Shown piece after piece: positions 23,577 to 29,499 of a stretch of DNA of 32,495 nucleotides. A model generated the notes under the pieces. It saw only the letters and a list, made by a program, of their open reading frames with translations. It made no database searches and had not been told where the DNA came from. Position 1 is the first letter of the stretch. Every line of letters begins with the position of its first letter. The translations under genes were made by a program, and so were the position numbers. Origin of the DNA: CAZQYB01 sp964582985 (GTDB taxonomy: Bacteria; Planctomycetota; Phycisphaerae; Sedimentisphaerales; Anaerobacaceae); NCBI GenBank assembly GCA_964582985.1, contig CAZOUM010000035.1, positions 1-32,495 on the forward strand, read 5' to 3'.

Positions 23577-25463
23577 TTGGGAAAAGGATTGATAATATAC
23601 ATAGTCGCCTTGTGCTCCTTGGCATTAGCCGTCAATACCCCAACCGATACCGGCCAAAAACTCGGTGACGTTACTGACGGCAGCAGGGCGGTTCCCGTTC
23701 ACCGTATGAATCTCTACAACGAGCAGGGCAACACCATATATGAGAAGATATTCCCCGACGACGACCCGCTTTTACCCTTTTCAATGCGCCAAACCTGCAG
23801 CTTCTGCCACAGCTACGACATCATCGGCAAAGGCTGGCACTTCAACGCAATCGACCCCAATGTTCCTCCCGGCCGACCAGGCCAGCCCTGGATTCTTGTC
23901 GACACCCGCACCGCTACGCAAATCCCCCTTTCCCATCGTCCCTGGCCGGGAACCTTCAAACCCCGGCAGCTCGGACTGACCCACTGGAAATTCATTCAGT
24001 ACTTCGGCAGACACTTACCCGGCGGCGGCGCGGGAGAGCTTGACAGCGATAATCCTGATGAGATTTTCCGCCAGGACGTCTCCGGCAAACTTGAAATAAA
24101 CTGCATGACCTGCCACGACGCCGACCCCGCCCACGACCAGGCCGAATCCACTATACAGATAGCTCATCAAAACCTCCGCTGGGCTGCCGCCGCTACCTGT
24201 AGTTTCGCCTCCGTCACCGGCTTCGCCAGGGACATGCCTGATGGTTATGACCCCTTTATGCCGGAGCCACCGCAGGACAAAAAGAAAATCCCGCCGGCTG
24301 TCACTTATAGCCAAAACACCTTCGACGACAAGAACAGGGTCTTCTTCGATATCGTCAGGAAAATCCCTGCCGAACGTTGCTATTTCTGCCATTCGAATGT
24401 CGACGTAGATGATAACGGCGCCGAAAAGTGGCTCTCAGATGAAGATGTCCATCTCGCTGCCGGCTTGACCTGTGTCGATTGTCACCGCCACGGCCTTGAG
24501 CACAACATTATAAGAGGATACGAAGGCGAAATCGCCCACTCCACAAATCCATTAGTTGCTACCTCCACCTGTGAAGGCTGCCATACCACCGGCCGCCTCG
24601 GTGCACCTGTACCCAAACACCCTGGCATCCCGCTGGTGCACTTTGAAAAGCTTACCTGCACCGCCTGTCACTCAGGCCCCTGGCCTGAGCAAAAGACCTT
24701 TCGCACCAAAACTTCACGCGCCCACGCCCTCGGTACTCTCGCCGCTCGAAAATCTCCGGATGCACTGCCGCACATTGCATATCCTGTTTTTGCCGAACAG
24801 CAGGGCGGCAAAATCGCCCCCCACAAGCTCTTCTGGCCGGCCTTCTGGGCCTACCTTGAAGATGGAATCGTTGAAACGATTGATCTTGAAACCCTCAGGC
24901 AAATCGCCGGCAAAATCATCGCAAGACAAAGACCTGCAAACCCCGGCGACTGGCGACCCATATCCGACAAGCAGATTGTTGAGGTTCTAAAATCCCTGTC
25001 GGCCCGGAAGTCAGCCGAAGGCACACCAGTTTACATCGCCGGCGGAAAACTCCACAGCCTCGATGAAAAAGGCCGGCTTACCGGCGCTGAGCACGAAGCA
25101 GCCCAGCCGTATCTCTGGCCCATCGCTCATAATGTCAGGTCGGCCGCCCAATCGCTCGGCGTCAAACGCTGTGAGGATTGTCACTCGACCGATGCACCTT
25201 TCTACTTTGGCGAAGTTGCAATCGACTCACCGCTTGCCTCCCAAAAAGATGCTGTCAAAAAAATGGTTGACTTCCAGCACCTTAATGCTCGCTTTGTAAA
25301 GGTTTTCGCTTTCACGTTCGTATTTCGCCCGTGGCTAAAGGTCATAGCCCTTGCCTCCTGTGGGCTTCTGGCTGCGGTCCTATTGCTTTATGCCCTAAAG
25401 GCCCTCGCCTGTGTCACCAGGGTATTTGTTGGTAAGAGATTAGAGGATTCAGATTTGGAATAG
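23577..25463 (+). CDS. Seven-heme c-type cytochrome, exported and C-terminally membrane-anchored
   Basis: A 628-residue multiheme cytochrome. The start is a TTG with AAAAGGA 9 bp upstream; the first 20 residues form a signal peptide or anchor. Seven CxxCH heme-attachment motifs begin at Cys74, Cys176, Cys268, Cys299, Cys332, Cys361 and Cys532. A TCSFAS stretch at 207-212 resembles the first motif (TCSFCHS) but lacks the second Cys and the His. One transmembrane helix lies at about 586-608. It should sit on the periplasmic side and pass electrons. The gene follows an exported Gfo/Idh/MocA gene by 16 bp and precedes a cytochrome b-like gene by 7 bp, so it probably belongs to the same operon. 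I cannot assign it to a named cytochrome family. Confidence 0.9.
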   Translation: MGKGLIIYIVALCSLALAVNTPTDTGQKLGDVTDGSRAVPVHRMNLYNEQGNTIYEKIFPDDDPLLPFSMRQTCSFCHSYDIIGKGWHFNAIDPNVPPGRPGQPWILVDTRTATQIPLSHRPWPGTFKPRQLGLTHWKFIQYFGRHLPGGGAGELDSDNPDEIFRQDVSGKLEINCMTCHDADPAHDQAESTIQIAHQNLRWAAAATCSFASVTGFARDMPDGYDPFMPEPPQDKKKIPPAVTYSQNTFDDKNRVFFDIVRKIPAERCYFCHSNVDVDDNGAEKWLSDEDVHLAAGLTCVDCHRHGLEHNIIRGYEGEIAHSTNPLVATSTCEGCHTTGRLGAPVPKHPGIPLVHFEKLTCTACHSGPWPEQKTFRTKTSRAHALGTLAARKSPDALPHIAYPVFAEQQGGKIAPHKLFWPAFWAYLEDGIVETIDLETLRQIAGKIIARQRPANPGDWRPISDKQIVEVLKSLSARKSAEGTPVYIAGGKLHSLDEKGRLTGAEHEAAQPYLWPIAHNVRSAAQSLGVKRCEDCHSTDAPFYFGEVAIDSPLASQKDAVKKMVDFQHLNARFVKVFAFTFVFRPWLKVIALASCGLLAAVLLLYALKALACVTRVFVGKRLEDSDLE

Positions 25464-25470
25464 ATAAACT

Positions 25471-26133
25471 ATGTTCCAGACAATTGTCTTAAGCAGTTTC
25501 ATAGTCGTCCTCGCAGGCATTGCCTGTCATTTTCTGATTTCCCTGCCCAAACGAGATGACCTGTTTGGCAAAGACCGCTCCTGCAAATTCCTCGATATCT
25601 TGAGAATCCCTATCTACGGGCTTACGCTGCTCTTGGTGGAACAAAAGCTAAATTTAATCGGCAGACTAAGAAAGCTCCTCTACCTGCTCGCATTGCTCTG
25701 CTTCGTCATACTGGTCCTCAACGGCTTTTATTCGGTACTTATCTTAGCTGAGCCCATCACCGGCTACCGCATAATCCTCCAGACCATCGCCGGCGGCGTC
25801 TTTACAGTCTGCATCGCAATCCTGGCCGTTATGTGGGCCTACAACTGCCGACTCGACAAAAACTACTGGCCTTGGCTGACGAGACTCCTCCAGCACCGGA
25901 GTAAAAACACCACTGCACCCGAAAAATATGAACTCGCACAAAAGATATGCTTTTGGCTGATTATCCTGTTGGCCCTGCCGCTAATCCTATCGATTATTCT
26001 AAGTATGTTCACGCTTTTCGGAACCGACGGCCAGAAATGCCTCCTCCACCTCCACCGCTACTCCGCGCTCTCCCTCGCCCTCATCGCTATCATCCACACC
26101 TACCTCCTAATCCGTACCAAAATGGGCAAGTAA
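25471..26133 (+). CDS. Cytochrome b-like integral membrane protein
   Basis: A 220-residue protein with about five transmembrane helices (near 5-24, 66-90, 100-124, 158-182 and 196-214). His20 lies in helix 1, and His195 and His209, 14 residues apart, flank the last helix (HRYSALSLALIAIIHTY), the spacing seen in the diheme cytochrome b subunit FdnI of formate dehydrogenase. No histidine is seen in helix 2, so one heme site may be altered or lost. It begins 7 bp after the multiheme cytochrome stop, the classic pairing of a periplasmic cytochrome c with a quinone-reactive membrane cytochrome b. Function as a quinone oxidoreductase is inferred. It appears to be the last gene of the operon; no clear terminator follows. 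Confidence 0.72.
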   Translation: MFQTIVLSSFIVVLAGIACHFLISLPKRDDLFGKDRSCKFLDILRIPIYGLTLLLVEQKLNLIGRLRKLLYLLALLCFVILVLNGFYSVLILAEPITGYRIILQTIAGGVFTVCIAILAVMWAYNCRLDKNYWPWLTRLLQHRSKNTTAPEKYELAQKICFWLIILLALPLILSIILSMFTLFGTDGQKCLLHLHRYSALSLALIAIIHTYLLIRTKMGK

Positions 26134-26239
26134 TCCTCAAGGCTTCACCCCCGCTGGGCGGTCCCGAATTACCCACTGCTCTGGGTCATCTTTTGGCATC
26201 TTGTCCTTGACACGCCCCTCCCTGTCACTCGACTCGTCC

Positions 26240-27391
26240 CTACTTGCGAAGTAAGTAAATCAAATTCTTGTGACCCTTTTCAATAGCGTAACGCAGAGCG
26301 CTCTTGCCGTTGCTATCTTCGCAGTTCACATCTGCTCCCCCATCAAGCAATAGTTCAGCCACTTCGTTACAGCCCACCTCCGCCGCTATGTGTAAGGGAG
26401 TACGCAGATAACCATCCTTCGCGTTCACGTCCGCTCCTTTGGCAATAAGGAGCTCAACTATCTTTGTCTTGATACAGGCTCCCTTGCGCAATGTGTGCGC
26501 CACCGCAGAATCGTAACCATAATAGTGCGGCTTGTCCGTCGCCACGTGTAATGGAGTCTGGCTTGAATGGTCTTTCGCATTTACATGCGCTCCCTTGACA
26601 GTCAAAAGCTCTACCACACCACAGTGACCGTAATGAGACGCATAATGCAAAGGAGTCGAGCCCTTTTCATCTTTTGCATTAACGTCCGCCCCTGCGTCTA
26701 TCAAGACCTCAGCCATTTCACGGTCATCATGAAGGGCCACTAAACCCAGAGGAGTACGCCCGGAACTATCCTTAATGTTTACGTTTGCTCCACCGGCGAT
26801 CAGAATCTTCACAGCTTCCTTGCGGGAAGAAAAGGCCGCACGGTGTAGAGCGGTAAAACCACCGATGTCTTGGGCGTCGACCTCAGCCCCTTTCGCAATT
26901 AAGAGCTCAATCACGTCCGTAAGACCAAGAAGGACCACAAGGTCCAATAGAGGAGTTCGGCCTATATTATTCTTGGCGTTTACCTGAGCTCCATTGTTAA
27001 TTAGCAACTCGCATATTTCCACCCGAACCGCCCCGTGCAACGGAGTGTTACCCCCATTATCTTTGGCGTTGACCTCCGCTCCCGCGTCAATTAGAAGCTG
27101 GAGCATTTCCTTGTTGCCACCCAAAGCCGATGCCGCTATGTGCAAGGGAGTATACCCGCAAGTATCCTTGACGTTGACCAGATTCGGGCTCTTTGCCAAT
27201 ATTGATTTGACTTCTTTAAAGTTCCCTCTCTTCACCGCCTGGTGTATATCCGTAGACTCAGAAAGCACTAACACAGCGAGTACCACAGCCACTATCACAA
27301 TAAGACACACAGTCAACGAAATAATGAAGCTTTTGCCCTTGTTCACAAACCATGCTCCCAAATGCCAGAAACACTTCCACTCGTACGACAT
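26240..27391 (-). CDS. Membrane-anchored ankyrin-repeat protein
   Basis: A protein of about 383 residues with one transmembrane helix near residues 22-44 and about nine to ten ankyrin repeats after it (units such as GxTPLHxAAxxGxxEVxELLIxxGADVNAKD). The repeats would face the periplasm or be membrane-tethered, acting as a protein-binding scaffold; no enzymatic domain is visible. The start is ATG 27389-27391; a GTG one codon earlier is an alternative, and the ribosome site is weak. The gene is convergent with the plus-strand operon and lies downstream of a small membrane protein. Partner unknown. Confidence 0.88.
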   Translation of the reverse strand: MSYEWKCFWHLGAWFVNKGKSFIISLTVCLIVIVAVVLAVLVLSESTDIHQAVKRGNFKEVKSILAKSPNLVNVKDTCGYTPLHIAASALGGNKEMLQLLIDAGAEVNAKDNGGNTPLHGAVRVEICELLINNGAQVNAKNNIGRTPLLDLVVLLGLTDVIELLIAKGAEVDAQDIGGFTALHRAAFSSRKEAVKILIAGGANVNIKDSSGRTPLGLVALHDDREMAEVLIDAGADVNAKDEKGSTPLHYASHYGHCGVVELLTVKGAHVNAKDHSSQTPLHVATDKPHYYGYDSAVAHTLRKGACIKTKIVELLIAKGADVNAKDGYLRTPLHIAAEVGCNEVAELLLDGGADVNCEDSNGKSALRYAIEKGHKNLIYLLRK

Positions 27392-27406
27392 CACCGCACC
27401 ATTTTA
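27391..27406 (-). repeat. 16-bp leader motif, copy A (other copy at 27740-27755)
   Basis: TAAAATGGTGCGGTGA on the minus strand overlaps the ankyrin start codon. TAAAATGGTACGGTGA lies upstream of the small membrane protein gene. The two differ by one base. TAAAAT could serve as a -10 box, and ATG-GTR-CGG-TGA would be a three-codon minimal reading frame; neither is proven. Confidence 0.5.
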
Positions 27407-27432
27407 CCCATTCCCGCCGTGCTTGGATTCAC

Positions 27433-27714
27433 CTACTCGTTCGCCTTGCCCTCTGTCTTTCTGTCTCTGCAGGCATAGATCAGCCCGCCCGCTGCCAGCG
27501 CTACTATAGACCACTCGACAAACAGATTAAGCAGCTTCACATACCGTATTCGAAGATTATATATTGAGTTGTGCAATACCAATATCATCGCCTTTTCCCA
27601 CCACAGCCACGGCCCTGTAAATTTAGGGCAGGCCAATTTGCTCGGCGGAAAAAGCCCTATCAGAACAATTACAGCCACGCCAACCCAAAGACAAACTTTC
27701 TGTTTGCGGTTCAT
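27433..27714 (-). CDS. Small two-helix membrane protein, unknown function
   Basis: A 93-residue protein with a basic start, one hydrophobic segment at about 7-23 (VCLWVGVAVIVLIGLF) and a second at about 63-82. AAGGGG lies upstream of the ATG. I do not recognise a family with certainty, but short proteins opening MNRKQKVxLWxG are familiar from Planctomycetota. It is read in the same direction as the ankyrin gene and 41 bp before it, so the two may be co-transcribed. A 16-bp sequence near its leader (27740-27755) recurs with one change at the ankyrin start. Confidence 0.7.
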   Translation of the reverse strand: MNRKQKVCLWVGVAVIVLIGLFPPSKLACPKFTGPWLWWEKAMILVLHNSIYNLRIRYVKLLNLFVEWSIVALAAGGLIYACRDRKTEGKANE

Positions 27715-27739
27715 CAGCTTGTCTACCCCTTAGCTACAT

Positions 27740-27755
27740 TCACCGTACCATTTTA
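27740..27755 (-). repeat. 16-bp leader motif, copy B
   Basis: This is the partner of the copy at 27391-27406, with one mismatch. It lies about 25 bp upstream of the ATG at 27714. The 27756-27887 stretch that follows on the plus strand contains no gene that I can support. Confidence 0.5.
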
Positions 27756-27887
27756 ACAATTGCCTCTCTTAATTCAACGCAAATCTTCCGCCAAGACTCA
27801 ACAAACAGCCACAATTCCGCGCATTTCCCGCTATCAAAAAAAGGATCTGCAAATATGCTTCTGACTCTCACTTTCTCCTATCAACTC

Positions 27888-27928
27888 TCTACTGCTCTAT
27901 TTTGAGCGATTTTATCGCTCAAAATCGG
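27888..27928. repeat. Palindrome-plus-flank repeat, copy 2 (at the four-helix-bundle gene end)
   Basis: TCTACTGCTCT (27888-27898) is followed by a perfect 12-bp inverted repeat, ATTTTGAGCGAT (27899-27910) with ATCGCTCAAAAT (27914-27925), then CGG. On the minus strand one arm encodes the last residues of the four-helix-bundle protein and its stop lies in the loop. The same layout, with a different stem sequence, occurs at 28405-28443. Confidence 0.75.
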
Positions 27929-28283
27929 TACGCCTGTCCATCCCCTTAATCAACCCACTGGTCATTTTGGCGATCTCTTCCAGGTCATTGCGTAACCTCT
28001 GATGGCCATCTGGCTTGATGAACTTTCTGCGAACTGCAAGTTCCAGCAGAGGCACGCATTCCTGAACAGAACCGCGAGCTATTATAAAAAAGTTTTTGCG
28101 GTTGGCTTTTGTAAAACGGCCATTACCTTCAGCGAGATTCGTGGCTATGGATAGCGCAGCCCTGTTTAGCTGGTCAGCAAGAAAATAATATCCACGAGGG
28201 AATTTTTCTGTTGTAGTCGTGATTCTGTCAGCAAAATCAATGGCCTTTTGATAAACCTCAAGGTTTTCGAACATGAAGGGCAT
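27912..28283 (-). CDS. Four-helix-bundle protein (S23/TIGR02436 family)
   Basis: A 123-residue cytoplasmic protein of the four-helix-bundle family (PF05635, TIGR02436), first known as the protein encoded in 23S rRNA intervening sequences and structurally related to the Avd accessory protein of diversity-generating retroelements. The family signatures FENLEVYQKAIDFADRI, LADQLNRAALSIATNLAEG and the F-x-x-x-ARGSVQECVPLLELA segment are all present, and length is normal. AGGA lies 9 bp before the ATG. No reverse transcriptase or 23S gene is nearby. The gene is bracketed by repeat blocks, and its last codons and stop lie in a palindrome. Its cellular role is unknown. Confidence 0.93.
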   Translation of the reverse strand: MPFMFENLEVYQKAIDFADRITTTTEKFPRGYYFLADQLNRAALSIATNLAEGNGRFTKANRKNFFIIARGSVQECVPLLELAVRRKFIKPDGHQRLRNDLEEIAKMTSGLIKGMDRRTDFER

Positions 28284-28404
28284 TTTGTTTTCCTGAGAGT
28301 TGCCAGTAGATAGTAGACCGCAGTAAAAGGGCCTTAAATAAATTGTTGCTTTTCTACGGTCTCAGAAGTTTTGCTGTTGTTAGTCTACTTTCAACTTTCT
28401 CCTT

Positions 28405-28443
28405 TCTACTGCTCTATTTTTTGGGCTACGCCCAAAAAATCGG
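28405..28443. repeat. Palindrome-plus-flank repeat, copy 1 (at the tRNA-Pro 3' end)
   Basis: TCTACTGCTCT (28405-28415) precedes a perfect 11-bp inverted repeat, ATTTTTTGGGC (28416-28426) with GCCCAAAAAAT (28430-28440), then CGG. It abuts the 3' end of the tRNA and shares its discriminator base. It is not a canonical terminator because the T-run lies in the 5' arm on either strand. Confidence 0.75.
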
Positions 28444-28514
28444 GGCGACTGGACTCGAACCAGCGACCTTTGGACCCCCAGTCCAACGCGCTAACCAAAC
28501 TGCGCTACGCCCCG
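28440..28514 (-). tRNA. tRNA-Pro (anticodon GGG)
   Basis: The minus strand folds into a complete 75-nt cloverleaf. The acceptor stem CGGGGCG/CGCCCCG is a perfect 7 bp with the C1-G72 pair and A73 discriminator typical of bacterial proline tRNAs. The D stem is GCGC/GCGC, the anticodon stem TTGGA/TCCAA encloses the loop CTGGGGG (anticodon GGG), and the T arm is GCTGG-TTCGAGT-CCAGT. CCA is not encoded. Immediately downstream is the palindromic repeat at 28416-28440. Confidence 0.96.
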
Positions 28515-28684
28515 AACAATCCCCAACATTCTAATACCAACAGGACCGTAAAACAAACATTTTCTCAGGGCCGAAGAGTCCCACCGTCGCCCTAAACCCC
28601 CTTAAATCCATTCTTCCCGGCGGTGGCAGGGGGGCACAGCAAAGCAGCCCGGCAAAAATTTTTTCTAAATTTCCCAAAAAAACC

Positions 28685-28714
28685 TTGACAAAGTTAGGCA
28701 AAACTAACTATATT
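28685..28714 (+). promoter_or_regulatory. Promoter and metalloregulator operator of the feo operon
   Basis: TTGACA (28685-28690) and TATATT (28709-28714) are 18 bp apart. Between them lies the inverted repeat AGTTAG-GCAAAA-CTAACT (28692-28709), similar to DtxR/IdeR-type boxes (TTAGGC...CTAA). An iron-loaded repressor bound here would block RNA polymerase, and the first gene of the operon encodes such a regulator. The stretch 28515-28684 holds nothing else that I can identify. Confidence 0.75.
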
Positions 28715-28746
28715 AGGGTAAACGTACATAATAAAGGAAAAACGCT

Positions 28747-29229
28747 ATGGCCGCACCGAAAAACGATAGTTTGAGCGCCTCTCTCGAAGATTATCTGGAG
28801 GCCATCTTTAATCTGGCCGGCGAGTCCGACGTCGCACGCAGCAAGGACATAGCAAAACTGCTCGGCGTATCCAAATCATCTGTCACCGGCGCACTGCGCT
28901 CCCTCAAGCAAAAACAACTGGTCAATTACAGGCCTTACGATTATGTCACCCTCACCGAAGCCGGCAAAGCCGCCGCAGACAGAGTCGCCAGAAAGCACGA
29001 AATCCTGAAATCTTTCTTTACTGATGTGCTGGGTATCGATGCGAATATCGCCCAGAAGGCCGCTTGCAAAGCCGAGCATGCACTCGGGCCGGAAGTCATC
29101 GCAAAACTTCTACACTTCATCGAATTTGTTACGCAGGAAAACAAAAATGGCTACGACCTTGCAACCAAGTTCAGCAAATTCTGCGAAGATAACGCTCGCG
29201 ATAACAAAGGCAGGAAACTAAAAAGTTGA
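28747..29229 (+). CDS. DtxR/MntR-family metal-dependent transcriptional regulator
   Basis: A 160-residue regulator with an N-terminal winged helix (about 12-72, SKDIAKLLGVSKSSVTGALRSL as recognition region) and a dimerisation/metal domain (about 75-135); the C-terminal SH3 domain of full DtxR is absent, as in MntR. Candidate metal ligands are Asp15, Glu18 and His84 (as MntR Asp8, Glu11, His77) with Cys107, Glu110 and His111 (as DtxR Cys102, Glu105, His106). This mixture, with Cys at the key position, favours an iron(II) sensor. It precedes feoA by 11 bp and its promoter carries a matching operator, so it probably represses its own operon when iron is plentiful. Confidence 0.93.
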   Translation: MAAPKNDSLSASLEDYLEAIFNLAGESDVARSKDIAKLLGVSKSSVTGALRSLKQKQLVNYRPYDYVTLTEAGKAAADRVARKHEILKSFFTDVLGIDANIAQKAACKAEHALGPEVIAKLLHFIEFVTQENKNGYDLATKFSKFCEDNARDNKGRKLKS

Positions 29230-29240
29230 GAGAATAACTT

Positions 29241-29474
29241 ATGGAGCACAAGCAGCCAAGGCCGTTATCAACAGTCCGGGCGGGAGAGAAGGTTAAGCTG
29301 GTCAGTGTAAATGCCGGCCACGGCCTCAACAGCCGGCTGGCTTCGATGGGACTGCTGCCCAACGTGGAAATAACCGTTGTCAACAATACGCATCCCGGCC
29401 CGTTTGTAATAAGTGTCAAAGATTCCAAGATGATGCTCGGCAGGGGTATGGCCCAAAAGATTATGGTCGTATAA
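29241..29474 (+). CDS. feoA: FeoA ferrous-iron transport accessory protein
   Basis: A 77-residue SH3-like protein of the FeoA family (PF04023). The signature LVSVNAGHGLNSRLASMGLLPNVEITV and the ending GxMAQKIMVV are typical, and the length is normal. FeoA is cytoplasmic and supports FeoB-mediated iron(II) uptake. It lies between the regulator (11 bp upstream) and feoB (25 bp downstream). Only a weak purine-rich ribosome site precedes the ATG, so translational coupling to the regulator gene is likely. Confidence 0.95.
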   Translation: MEHKQPRPLSTVRAGEKVKLVSVNAGHGLNSRLASMGLLPNVEITVVNNTHPGPFVISVKDSKMMLGRGMAQKIMVV

Positions 29475-29499
29475 CACTCTGCAATAGACATCCGCTAAT

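Noticed and set aside
27912..28283. Diversity-generating retroelement accessory (Avd) gene
   Set aside because: The four-helix-bundle family includes Avd, but there is no reverse transcriptase, template repeat or variable repeat in the window.
28416..28440. Intrinsic terminator at the tRNA-Pro 3' end
   Set aside because: The T-run is in the 5' arm and A-run in the 3' arm on both strands, so the trailing U-tract needed for termination is absent.
28343..28534. Short plus-strand frames across the tRNA region
   Set aside because: They read through the tRNA-Pro gene and the palindrome on the opposite strand.
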